DNA from: Lentisphaeria bacterium UBA1791
GTDB lineage: Bacteria; Verrucomicrobiota; Lentisphaeria; Victivallales; Victivallaceae
Assembly (NCBI GenBank): GCA_002314455.1
Contig: DCFZ01000027.1
Coordinates: 1-10,861, forward strand
DNA: 10,861 nucleotides
Direction of reading: 5' to 3'
Shown here: positions 1-6,904 of the stretch, in pieces
How the letters are laid out: the number at the start of each line of letters is the position of its first letter
How positions within the stretch are numbered: the first letter of the stretch is position 1
Position numbers and translations under genes: made by a program
The notes under the pieces: generated by a model
Seen by the model: the letters and a program-made list of their open reading frames with translations, nothing else
Told to the model about the DNA's origin: nothing
The model's database searches: none

Positions 1-17
1 CGAGATCAGATGATGGC

Positions 18-57
18 AAAAAAAGCTGTTGCTTACCGGTGAAGGTTTTGCAACAGC
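18..57 (-). terminator. Rho-independent terminator of the large secreted hydrolase gene
   Basis: Read on the minus strand, an 8-bp perfect stem (GCTGTTGC, positions 57-50, pairing with GCAACAGC, 32-25) encloses a 17-nt loop and is followed at once by seven T (24-18). It begins 22 bp after the stop codon of the minus-strand hydrolase gene, where an intrinsic terminator is expected. On the plus strand the stem is followed by C and G runs rather than T, so it should work in one direction only. Confidence 0.88.
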
Positions 58-79
58 CCCTTTGGGGGGTGACAGACAA

Positions 80-3000
80 CTATTTGCCGATCACCATAAA
101 CGCCGCTGAACGGAACTTGGTGTTGAAACGCACTTTCAAAACCTTGGCGTCGTCCTGCAGGATCTGATATTCGCGGTCAAAGGAAACAAGGCGCTCATTG
201 GGATCGCGCTTCAGATAAGTGATCTCGACGAGCTTGTCTTCATCGCTGTTGTTGCAATGAATGACGGCGACGCCGCTCTTGGTTTCCGCCGCGAGGATGC
301 GTCCCGACGAAGCGAAAACTTCGACTTTGTTGTCGCGCGCAAAAATTTCCTGAACCGCCTGGATCATCAGCTGGCTGACGACGTTGCGGCCGTAGCCGTG
401 GCGTTCCCAGAGCATATCCGCCGTGGCGGCGGTCGGCGGCGCGTTGAAGAAGTAAGCGTTCGCCTTGCCGTTCGTCGCCTTGTAGAGTACGGGAATCTCG
501 CCCTCGATCAAGACCTCGGCGCCGTCGGAAACAAAGCGGCCGCCGAAGCAGACATCGGTCGTCACGTCGCGCACGCCGGGCAGGAAGTTCGCGGTGCCTT
601 TCGCCTCGGTGACCTTGACGAACTTGCCGCCGTCTTTGACCTTAAAGAGGTCGGCGAGGTCGCCCGGCTCCTCGGAGCAGATGATACTAACGCCCTCATT
701 GTAAAGGCGGCGGATCTCTTTCTGCTGATCGGCGGGCACGCCTTTGAGCGGCGGCAACACGAGGATGTCGCAGTCCGCGGCCTTGAGGTTCTTCAAATTT
801 TCCGCCATCAGCTGATAGCCTGCACAAAGTCCGTCGTTGCTGACGTTTTCATAGATAAAAGGCATCATTTCGCCCGCCGTCTTGCGCACCTTGGCGGCTT
901 CGAGGATATAGGAAACGTCGGTTCCCTCGACGCCTTTCACGCCGAAGTGAGCGTCGCCGCGTTGATTGGCGTTCCACGAATCCATGCTGAAAACGTAGGC
1001 GGCGGAGCGCATCGGCCTCACCGGCAGATTTTCCATTGCGTTGCCCCACGCCTTGAGGAAGTTTTCCAACCGTTCATAGCGGGCGGCGCCGAACTGAAGA
1101 CCGAAACGATCCCAGTATTTGAAACCATCCTTGTCGAGGAACGCCGTACCGTAGATGTATTCGTAAACGCGGTTGCGCGTGCGGTAGAAGTAGTTGTTGT
1201 TGCCGATGCCGTAGGGCGGATGAGCGAAAAAGACTGCGCCGTCCGGGCAACCGGAGGGGAATCCGTCGCCGTAAAGTTCCGGCGCAATGCGGATGTTGGG
1301 CACCGACATCGAGAGCGTGCCGAGGAAGAACGAACCGCGCGACTCGGGATAGTTGCAAAGTTCGGGGTAATCCTCGTACTGCAAGTAGGCGACGTCGTCG
1401 GGGCTGGTTTTCGCCAGACCGAGGTAAAGCGCAAATTCGGGTCCCATATGGGTGCCGGTGTAGATCGGCGCGGGGCCATAGCAGGCGAACTTAAGTCTCG
1501 GATTGACTTTGCGCAATTCAACCAGTTTGTCGTGAATGCGCTTTGCCGTGCTCTTATTGGCGAATTCGAGCCATTCGGGGAAGTGGTTCACCACCGTGTA
1601 GCGGTAGGTTTCCGCATCGAGACTGCGGTCTTCCATTCCAGCGAAAGCCTCCATATTGCCACCGTCGATCTGGGCAAGTTTTTCCAGCCGCGGAATGTCG
1701 TAGAAAGGATCTTTCGTCTCTTTGGCGAATTCCACAAACTCCTTGAGTCGCTGACCGCGGTAAAGGGCGATGAGTCCGCCCGTTTCCAATTCGACGCCGA
1801 AATGGGCGACGTCGGCTTTGCTCCAGATGTCCTCGGTCTCGGCAAGGTGCCACTTGTCGAGGCAGCGGCTGCCGAGCCACGCGAAGTATTTGCGTCCAAA
1901 AAAGTGGACGGTGTCGTAGAGATTGGTTTCGCGCGCATACCACGGCAAAAAGACCGTGCCGCTCATATAGTGCGGGAAGTTGCGTTCAAACGGTTTGAAC
2001 GGATCGAACGCATCGGTGCGAAGCCCGCGCGTTTCGGTTTCCGCGCAGTACATATAGGGAAAGCCGGAAGCCATCGCCGCCGTCGGTTGGCTGGCATCTT
2101 CGGGCATCACTTCAAACGCCATAAAGCGGTCGAGCGCGACCGTCACATCCTGCGATTTCACCGTAATATGGTAAACACCGACGGGCAGTTGATTGAGTTT
2201 GATACGATATGTTTCGACGGCGACGTCGCGCGTCCCGACTTTTTCGACCGACTTTTCCGGGACGATATCGAGTTTTTTCATCGGCTTCAAAAATGCGTTG
2301 GTCAATTCAAGATCAACTTTGGCGGGCAGATTTTCGCCCTTGATCGTCAAGGTGAATTCCAGCGCTTCGCCGGGGTAGAAAAAGTGGTTTGCCTTGGCAA
2401 ATGCCACCGCGTCGTCGACGCGCGTACTCGTGCGCGGCAATTTGGCGACGATCTGCTTGTCGGGAGAACTCGTCAAGCTTGCCGTGACATTCTTTTCGAG
2501 CGAACTGCCCGCAAAAAGCGTTTTGCCATCCTGATCGAAGACGGTTTCCCAGTCGTGCATCGCAAGATCAATGCTAGGGCGGAACGCGGCAAATTTCGCG
2601 CCGATCGCCATATCGAATTTCTCGTTGGGCTTAAAGAAGCGGATCGTCCGCTTGAAGGGCCACTCGGGCTTGTCGTAAATGACGGTGTAAACGTGGATCG
2701 GGGCGATCTCCTTGTTGGCGAGGTGGAGGAAGCCATCCAAAAGATTGTACTCGATCGTCTTGTTTTTGGTGATCACCTTGAAATAAGGATGGTCGATGCG
2801 GTTGGTGCGCATGCCGTGGTAATTGCCCTCCCCCGGAGGCGTCAGAAATTCGCCGCCCGCGAGCGTCAGCACCGCTTCGTAAAAGAGCTCGTGCTCGGAA
2901 AATTCGACGTCGCAGTAGATCGGCAACCCCATCGGCGCTTCGGGAAGCGTCACGCGGAACTTTTTGACGTTTGCCGGTTTTTCCGCTTTTTTGCCCGTGA

Positions 3001-3616
3001 TCTCAAATTTGCTCAAAACGAGCGAGTCGAAAAAGTTGATGCGGCAGATGCTCAACTGCCCCGTCGTACCGCCAACGCCGTCGAGCGTGACGCTTTTGCC
3101 GTTGAACGTCGCAATCGCTTTGTCGCCCTTGAACTCGACGGAAACGGCGCAGTCGTTTTTCATCACGTCGACGGGCACGTCGATCGTTTCGCTCTTGATC
3201 TTCTTAAAGAAGTTGTCGGCGTAGGTGCCGTAGGCAATTTCCAGCTTGCCCGAGTTGGCGCGCACCAGGAAACGGATGCTCTGCGCGGTGCGCTTGGCGA
3301 CGTCCTGCCGGAAATTGACGTTGAAACCGTAGGTGCACTTGGGGTCGAATCCGTAGGCGCGGATCGTCAGATCGACTTTGCCATCCGCTATCGGATCGGT
3401 GATCGGCATAAACATATTGCAGGGGGAAATCAGGTGAAAGGTGTCGCCATTGCGGACAAAAGCTTCCGCCTTGTCGCTCGACGTGACAAGCGTTTCCCAA
3501 TTCGCCGCCGTCTTGCCGCGAAAAACGTTGAAATCCTCGTAAAAAAGCACGTCGCTTTCCGCCGCCGCCAATGTCGAGAACGCCATCGCCAACACCGCTC
3601 CTTTTGCGTAATTCAT
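80..3616 (-). CDS. Large secreted multidomain glycoside-hydrolase-like protein
   Basis: This 1178-residue protein starts with a Sec signal peptide: a short N-region with one Lys, a hydrophobic core, and a likely cleavage after Ala19 (LAAA before ESD). I chose the ATG at 3616 rather than the one 45 bp upstream because GGGAG lies 6 bp before it and the signal peptide begins there; the upstream ATG falls at or before the predicted transcription start. Residues about 20-207 look like a beta-sandwich (laminin-G/concanavalin type). Residues about 225-510 are beta-rich and Ig-like. Residues about 525-865 are rich in aromatic residues and suit a TIM-barrel catalytic domain. Residues about 865-1000 look like the Rossmann/GATase-like domain that follows the barrel in GH42-type enzymes (note the DILVLPPLKG segment), and a small beta domain closes the chain. 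Candidate acidic catalytic residues are Glu748 in QYEDYPE and Glu780 in APELYGDG, but this is a guess. It probably acts on a polysaccharide or glycoconjugate outside the cytoplasm; the family and substrate are not recognisable by eye. It is monocistronic, with its own promoter and terminator. Confidence 0.75.
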   Translation of the reverse strand: MNYAKGAVLAMAFSTLAAAESDVLFYEDFNVFRGKTAANWETLVTSSDKAEAFVRNGDTFHLISPCNMFMPITDPIADGKVDLTIRAYGFDPKCTYGFNVNFRQDVAKRTAQSIRFLVRANSGKLEIAYGTYADNFFKKIKSETIDVPVDVMKNDCAVSVEFKGDKAIATFNGKSVTLDGVGGTTGQLSICRINFFDSLVLSKFEITGKKAEKPANVKKFRVTLPEAPMGLPIYCDVEFSEHELFYEAVLTLAGGEFLTPPGEGNYHGMRTNRIDHPYFKVITKNKTIEYNLLDGFLHLANKEIAPIHVYTVIYDKPEWPFKRTIRFFKPNEKFDMAIGAKFAAFRPSIDLAMHDWETVFDQDGKTLFAGSSLEKNVTASLTSSPDKQIVAKLPRTSTRVDDAVAFAKANHFFYPGEALEFTLTIKGENLPAKVDLELTNAFLKPMKKLDIVPEKSVEKVGTRDVAVETYRIKLNQLPVGVYHITVKSQDVTVALDRFMAFEVMPEDASQPTAAMASGFPYMYCAETETRGLRTDAFDPFKPFERNFPHYMSGTVFLPWYARETNLYDTVHFFGRKYFAWLGSRCLDKWHLAETEDIWSKADVAHFGVELETGGLIALYRGQRLKEFVEFAKETKDPFYDIPRLEKLAQIDGGNMEAFAGMEDRSLDAETYRYTVVNHFPEWLEFANKSTAKRIHDKLVELRKVNPRLKFACYGPAPIYTGTHMGPEFALYLGLAKTSPDDVAYLQYEDYPELCNYPESRGSFFLGTLSMSVPNIRIAPELYGDGFPSGCPDGAVFFAHPPYGIGNNNYFYRTRNRVYEYIYGTAFLDKDGFKYWDRFGLQFGAARYERLENFLKAWGNAMENLPVRPMRSAAYVFSMDSWNANQRGDAHFGVKGVEGTDVSYILEAAKVRKTAGEMMPFIYENVSNDGLCAGYQLMAENLKNLKAADCDILVLPPLKGVPADQQKEIRRLYNEGVSIICSEEPGDLADLFKVKDGGKFVKVTEAKGTANFLPGVRDVTTDVCFGGRFVSDGAEVLIEGEIPVLYKATNGKANAYFFNAPPTAATADMLWERHGYGRNVVSQLMIQAVQEIFARDNKVEVFASSGRILAAETKSGVAVIHCNNSDEDKLVEITYLKRDPNERLVSFDREYQILQDDAKVLKVRFNTKFRSAAFMVIGK

Positions 3617-3651
3617 AGAAAACTCCCGATTTGGGTTAATAGTAACGGATA

Positions 3652-3680
3652 AATATAGCACCCGAAGTTCCGAAATACAA
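3652..3680 (-). promoter_or_regulatory. Sigma-70-like promoter of the secreted hydrolase gene
   Basis: On the minus strand, TTGTAT (3680-3675) is followed by a 17-bp spacer and TATATT (3657-3652). Transcription would start near 3645, giving a leader of about 29 nt to the ATG at 3616 with GGGAG at 3627-3623. It is back to back with the promoter of the plus-strand thioesterase gene; 8 bp separate the two -35 boxes. Confidence 0.6.
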
Positions 3681-3688
3681 CCGCCGTC

Positions 3689-3717
3689 TTGATTTTTTTG
3701 CCCAGATCGATTATATT
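3689..3717 (+). promoter_or_regulatory. Sigma-70-like promoter of the YciA-like thioesterase gene
   Basis: TTGATT (3689-3694), a 17-bp spacer and TATATT (3712-3717) form a good housekeeping-type promoter. The start would be near 3724, so the AAAGGAG ribosome binding site (3724-3730) would lie at the very 5' end of the transcript, about 13 nt before the start codon. Confidence 0.65.
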
Positions 3718-3736
3718 AGCGAAAAAGGAGTTGACC

Positions 3737-4123
3737 ATGCGCTACAAAATATCTTCCAAACTTTGTTTGAATTTCGACCTCGGTGTCAACGGCAATATGT
3801 TCGGCGGCAGGCTGATGGCGCTGATGGACGAAGCGGCGGCGATTTTCGCAATACAATCGACCGGAGAAAAGAACGTCGTTTCCCGCAATTTTTCCGCCGT
3901 TGAATTCCGCTACCCCGTCAAACTGGGCGATATTCTCGAATTCTGGGCGTGCAATCCGAAACGGGGCAAGACGAGCATCGCCTTTGATCTCGAAGTCCTC
4001 GTCGACGGCATCAAGCGTTTCACCGCGTCGTGTGTTTTCGTCGCCGTCGACGAGCACGGCAACAAAAAAGAGATCGACTGGGATTCCGCTTGCGTTTTCA
4101 AACGCGATAATCAATCGCTTTGA
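3737..4123 (+). CDS. YciA/BACH-type hotdog acyl-CoA thioesterase
   Basis: A 128-residue single hotdog domain, the usual size for bacterial YciA-type acyl-CoA thioesterases, which hydrolyse cytoplasmic acyl-CoA to free acid and CoA. The diagnostic segment NGNMFGGRLMALMDEAAA (residues 18-35) matches the family pattern of Asn-Gly, FGG and a helix carrying the catalytic Asp (here Asp31). It is followed by a beta strand with RYPV (58-61), the GD turn (64-65) and GKTS (77-80), all typical of the family. The ATG at 3737 is preferred to one 48 bp upstream because AAAGGAG ends 6 bp before it and the upstream ATG overlaps the -35 box. Its 3' end overlaps the convergent thioesterase gene by 26 bp. The chain-length preference cannot be read from the sequence. 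Confidence 0.88.
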   Translation: MRYKISSKLCLNFDLGVNGNMFGGRLMALMDEAAAIFAIQSTGEKNVVSRNFSAVEFRYPVKLGDILEFWACNPKRGKTSIAFDLEVLVDGIKRFTASCVFVAVDEHGNKKEIDWDSACVFKRDNQSL

Positions 4124-4604
4124 CGCCGTCTTCGATCAAATAGGGCATCTGTTCGTGGACGGCGACGCCGGCGGAAATCTGCGTGGCGTCAAGTTTCATA
4201 TATTTGAGCGTCCCATCGGCGAGAATATGGCCGAAAAGATCCATCACCGTCGCTTCGACGGCGAAAAAACGGCTGGTATTGCTGATGAGCACACCGCGCG
4301 CCAACAAATCGCAATCGTAAAGCACTGGCTTGCGGAAGTGGCTTTCGAGCGAGATCGTCACGCCGAACTGATTTTCGTCGAGCGTCTTTGCCCAAAGTCC
4401 GCGCAACCCCATCTCATCGAGCATCGCCGTGATGATGCCGCCGTGAACTCTGCCCGGGTAGCTCTGATGCTCAAAACGGAAACGGAAACGGCTCATCACA
4501 CTGCCATCCGCCATATTGTAGAAAGGCGCGCGAACGCCGCTCGGATTATCCAATCCGCAGATCACGCACATACGGCTGTTGCGCTGCTTGCTGACAACTT
4601 TCAT
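4098..4604 (-). CDS. PaaI-family hotdog thioesterase with an N-terminal CxxC motif
   Basis: A 168-residue protein in which a PaaI/4HBT-type hotdog domain follows a short N-terminal extension. The extension has RMCVICGLDNPSG (residues 11-23), where Cys13 and Cys16 form a CxxC pair. The hotdog signature HQSYPGRVHGGIITAMLDE (46-64) has the PaaI-type HGG (54-56) and the catalytic-helix acidic residues Asp63/Glu64. Proteins of this type are expected to hydrolyse acyl-CoA or aryl-CoA thioesters in the cytoplasm. The start at 4604 is supported by AGGAGGA (4619-4613) eight bases upstream. The last 26 bp overlap the end of the convergent YciA-like gene, so the two genes share their 3' ends but differ in subfamily. 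A structural or metal-binding role for the CxxC is possible, but no second Cys pair is visible close by. Confidence 0.87.
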   Translation of the reverse strand: MKVVSKQRNSRMCVICGLDNPSGVRAPFYNMADGSVMSRFRFRFEHQSYPGRVHGGIITAMLDEMGLRGLWAKTLDENQFGVTISLESHFRKPVLYDCDLLARGVLISNTSRFFAVEATVMDLFGHILADGTLKYMKLDATQISAGVAVHEQMPYLIEDGVKAIDYRV

Positions 4605-4628
4605 CTGACAAATCCTCCTGCTTATGAT

Positions 4629-4656
4629 AATATAATATCGCTTTACGGAAAAGCAA
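4629..4656 (-). promoter_or_regulatory. Probable promoter of the PaaI-like gene
   Basis: On the minus strand, TTGCTT (4656-4651) is followed after 16 bp by TATATT (4634-4629). A TATTAT at 18-bp spacing (4632-4627) is an alternative -10. The start would be near 4620, immediately before the ribosome binding site. It is back to back with the MATE gene promoter. Confidence 0.45.
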
Positions 4657-4668
4657 ACGTTTTTTCAC

Positions 4669-4696
4669 TTGAAAATTACGGAAAGCGTTGTATTTT
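4669..4696 (+). promoter_or_regulatory. Probable promoter of the MATE exporter gene
   Basis: TTGAAA (4669-4674), a 16-bp spacer and TATTTT (4691-4696). The start would be near 4703, leaving about 27 nt before the ATG, with GGGAG at 4716-4720. Its -35 box lies 12 bp from the -35 box of the divergent PaaI-like gene. Confidence 0.45.
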
Positions 4697-4729
4697 TTAT
4701 CAACGTCAACAAAACGGGAGACGCTTTTT

Positions 4730-6082
4730 ATGCTCAAAGACATGACGACAGGACGGCCGTTGCGGCTGATCGTCAGCTATTCTCTGCCGCTCATCATCGG
4801 GATGGTGTTGCAACTTTGCTACGGGATGACCGACGCGATCATCGTCGGGCGCATTCTCGGCTGGCGCGCGCTGGGGGCGGTCGGTTCGTCAGGCGTCGTC
4901 GTCTTTTTGCTTTTCAGTTTCATTTTTGCGATGACGGGGGGCTTCGCCATCCTGACGGGGCAGTGTTTCGGCGCCAAAGATCTGAATGGCGTCCGCCGCT
5001 CCATGACGACGTCTTTCATCTTGAGCGGCATAACCGCCATCATCATCGTCACGGCGGCGCTCTTCGGACTCGATTATTTTTTAATATTGCTCCGGACTCC
5101 CGCCGAAATTTACGATCTGTGCCGCAGCTATCTGGTCATCATCATCATCGGGCATCTCGCGATCGCCGTTTACAACGTCTTTTCTTCGACGCTCCGCGCG
5201 CTCGGCGACAGCAAAACGCCGCTTTATTTTCTCATCGTTTCGACCTTGCTCAACGTCGGGCTGGATCTTTTGTTTCTCCTGAAATTTCATTGGGGCGTTT
5301 CCGGCGTCGCGTGGGCAACGGTCATCAGTCAAGTCATTTCGGGGATTTTCTGCGCCATTTATACCGTGTGCCGCTTCCCGGAACTTCACCTCAAACGCGA
5401 AGATTGGAAGCTCTACCGGGTCAAAGAGCATCTTCATCTCGGGATCCCGCTCGGAATCCAGACCAGCTGCATCGCCTTCAGCTGCGTCGTGATGCAAGGC
5501 TCGCTCAACCGGCTGGGCGACATCGCGGTCGCCGGGTTCGCGACCGGAGTTCAGGTCGACCGGCTCTTCACCATTTTCATCTATGCGATCACGATGACGG
5601 TCGGCGCATTCACCGCCCAGAACTACGGCTCGAAACGCTTTGACCGCATCTGCAACGGCTGTACCGACGCGAGCTGGTTCATCCTCGCGCTCGCCGTCAT
5701 CGGGTGCGTCGGCACAATCTCAAGTTACCGCGCGCTGACCAAAGTTTTCATCTCGGCGGATCAGGTCGACGTTTTGCTGCCTTATGTGCGGGACTTTATG
5801 GTTTACCGTTCGCCCTTTTACATCTTTTTGGGATTGATGTTCATCTACCGCAACGCCTTGCAGAGCATGGGATACAGCTTTCTGCCGCTGCTTTCGGGCT
5901 TCAGCGATCTCTTTTTCCGCTCGGTGCTCTGCGTGGTGCTGGGGCGGCTTTGGGGCTATCGCGGCGTTTGCCTCGGCGACGTGCTCAGCTGGGTCGCCAC
6001 CTGCATTCTGCTTGCCATACCTTATTTCATCACGATCCACAAGCGGACGGGGAAATATTTCCGCACGCCCTATTGGGATTGA
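4730..6082 (+). CDS. MATE-family multidrug/metabolite exporter
   Basis: A 450-residue polytopic membrane protein, normal length for the MATE family of Na+- or H+-driven exporters. The N-terminus has the family hallmarks: the DMTTGRPLRLI segment, a proline-containing first helix (SLPLIIGMVLQ), then MTDAIIVGRILGWRALGAVG at the end of helix 1 and start of helix 2, and GQCFGAKD at the end of helix 2. The second half repeats the pattern (SLNRLGDIAVAGFATG, then AQNYGSKR), as expected from the two six-helix bundles. About twelve hydrophobic segments are visible. The ATG at 4730 has GGGAG nine bases upstream and gives the standard MATE N-terminus; a start 42 bp earlier would lie at the -10 region. 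Its last 13 bp overlap the end of the convergent acyl-ACP thioesterase gene. The substrate cannot be predicted. Confidence 0.93.
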   Translation: MLKDMTTGRPLRLIVSYSLPLIIGMVLQLCYGMTDAIIVGRILGWRALGAVGSSGVVVFLLFSFIFAMTGGFAILTGQCFGAKDLNGVRRSMTTSFILSGITAIIIVTAALFGLDYFLILLRTPAEIYDLCRSYLVIIIIGHLAIAVYNVFSSTLRALGDSKTPLYFLIVSTLLNVGLDLLFLLKFHWGVSGVAWATVISQVISGIFCAIYTVCRFPELHLKREDWKLYRVKEHLHLGIPLGIQTSCIAFSCVVMQGSLNRLGDIAVAGFATGVQVDRLFTIFIYAITMTVGAFTAQNYGSKRFDRICNGCTDASWFILALAVIGCVGTISSYRALTKVFISADQVDVLLPYVRDFMVYRSPFYIFLGLMFIYRNALQSMGYSFLPLLSGFSDLFFRSVLCVVLGRLWGYRGVCLGDVLSWVATCILLAIPYFITIHKRTGKYFRTPYWD

Positions 6083-6786
6083 CGCGTCGAAAATTCCGCG
6101 ACGGCACAGCTCAAATTGTTTTCGCCTCTCATATCGACGACGATCCGCGCTCCGTCGCGGTAAAGATACGGCGTCACCTTTTCATCGGGCGGAGCTTGCT
6201 GTTTGAACTCCATGCGCACCCGGTCAAAGGTGAAATTTTCCGGCAGGACGTCGCCGGCGAGCGCGAAGTAACCGTGACTGGTCAAGTGTCCGTTGGGGTC
6301 GAGCAAAGAGCGCGTCACGACAAGCGGCATCTGTTTTTCCGGCACGGTCGCGGGGATCGGGATCTTGCGCCCGAGGCACTCCATCGGGAGCGGTTCATCG
6401 TAGGCGACGCCGAGACTTTCCGGCGCAAGTTTCACCGCCTTGCGCGCATCGACGTCAAAAAACGCGCCGGTCGCATCGGCAATCAGACACAGATCATTTT
6501 TTTCATCGTGCATCGTGATCTGGCGCAATCCGTAGATTGAGCGGCAACCGTAGATTTTGACCGCCGTGCGCACCTTTTCGCGAAAAGACGGCATGCGCAA
6601 AATATCCAGCTGGATCGAAAAAAGAAAGACAGCGAGGTGATTTTCGCGCAAATAGGCGCAGAACTTCTTTTCCTGATATTCCTGAAACTGACAGCAGTTC
6701 ATCATCATCGCAATCGCGTTGTGCAGTTTCAGCTTGCCGTCACGCCCGGCATCGACGAACGGTATCTCGTTGAACATTTCGTACAT
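6070..6786 (-). CDS. FatA/FatB-type acyl-[acyl carrier protein] thioesterase
   Basis: A 238-residue protein with two tandem hotdog domains, the length and layout of bacterial acyl-ACP thioesterases (the plant FatA/FatB family), which release free fatty acids from acyl-ACP in the cytoplasm. The first hotdog has the helix LHNAIAMMMNCCQFQ (residues 21-35), the RMPSFREKV turn (64-72), which corresponds to the family's R-x-P-x-x-x-E-x-V motif, and GAFFDVDARKAVKL (107-120), matching the conserved W-x-x-x-D strand. The second hotdog contains LLDPNGHLTSHGY (161-173), which aligns with the D-x-N-x-H-x-N-N active-site motif; Asn165 and His167 are kept, but the usual NN is replaced by TS. The start at 6786 has a purine-rich GGGGGAA seven bases upstream. 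It converges on, and overlaps by 13 bp, the MATE gene, and diverges from the patatin operon. Confidence 0.82.
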   Translation of the reverse strand: MYEMFNEIPFVDAGRDGKLKLHNAIAMMMNCCQFQEYQEKKFCAYLRENHLAVFLFSIQLDILRMPSFREKVRTAVKIYGCRSIYGLRQITMHDEKNDLCLIADATGAFFDVDARKAVKLAPESLGVAYDEPLPMECLGRKIPIPATVPEKQMPLVVTRSLLDPNGHLTSHGYFALAGDVLPENFTFDRVRMEFKQQAPPDEKVTPYLYRDGARIVVDMRGENNLSCAVAEFSTRQSQ

Positions 6787-6808
6787 AGAAACTTCCCCCT
6801 TTTTTCAT

Positions 6809-6837
6809 AAAATAACACAAAAAAGCGTAAAAATCCA
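6809..6837 (-). promoter_or_regulatory. Possible promoter of the acyl-ACP thioesterase gene
   Basis: On the minus strand, TGGATT (6837-6832), a 17-bp spacer and TATTTT (6814-6809). It is weak against the general consensus but matches the layout of the other divergent promoters here, with its -35 box 12 bp from that of the patatin operon. An alternative is TTTACG (6831-6826), 16 bp, TATGAA (6809-6804). Confidence 0.3.
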
Positions 6838-6849
6838 CCCGGCAACGGA

Positions 6850-6878
6850 TTGATTATACGGGAAAGTTCGTGTATACT
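6850..6878 (+). promoter_or_regulatory. Promoter of the patatin four-gene operon
   Basis: TTGATT (6850-6855), a 17-bp spacer and TATACT (6873-6878). The start would fall near 6885, just after the first in-frame ATG (6881). This supports the second ATG (6905) as the true start of the patatin gene, with a leader of about 20 nt. Confidence 0.62.
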
Positions 6879-6904
6879 ATATGAATGAAAAAGAAAGGCT
6901 GGCG

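Noticed and set aside
257..3652. A 1131-codon plus-strand open frame running antisense to nearly all of the secreted hydrolase gene
   Set aside because: It is exactly in codon register with the real gene, so its openness only means that TTA, CTA and TCA codons are absent from that stretch. Its translation is rich in Arg, Val, Ala and Phe with no recognisable domain, while the minus-strand product has a signal peptide, promoter, ribosome binding site and terminator.
5704..6540. A plus-strand open frame spanning the end of the MATE gene and the acyl-ACP thioesterase gene
   Set aside because: It reads the MATE gene in a wrong frame and the thioesterase gene antisense, and its product is Arg/His-rich without domain features.
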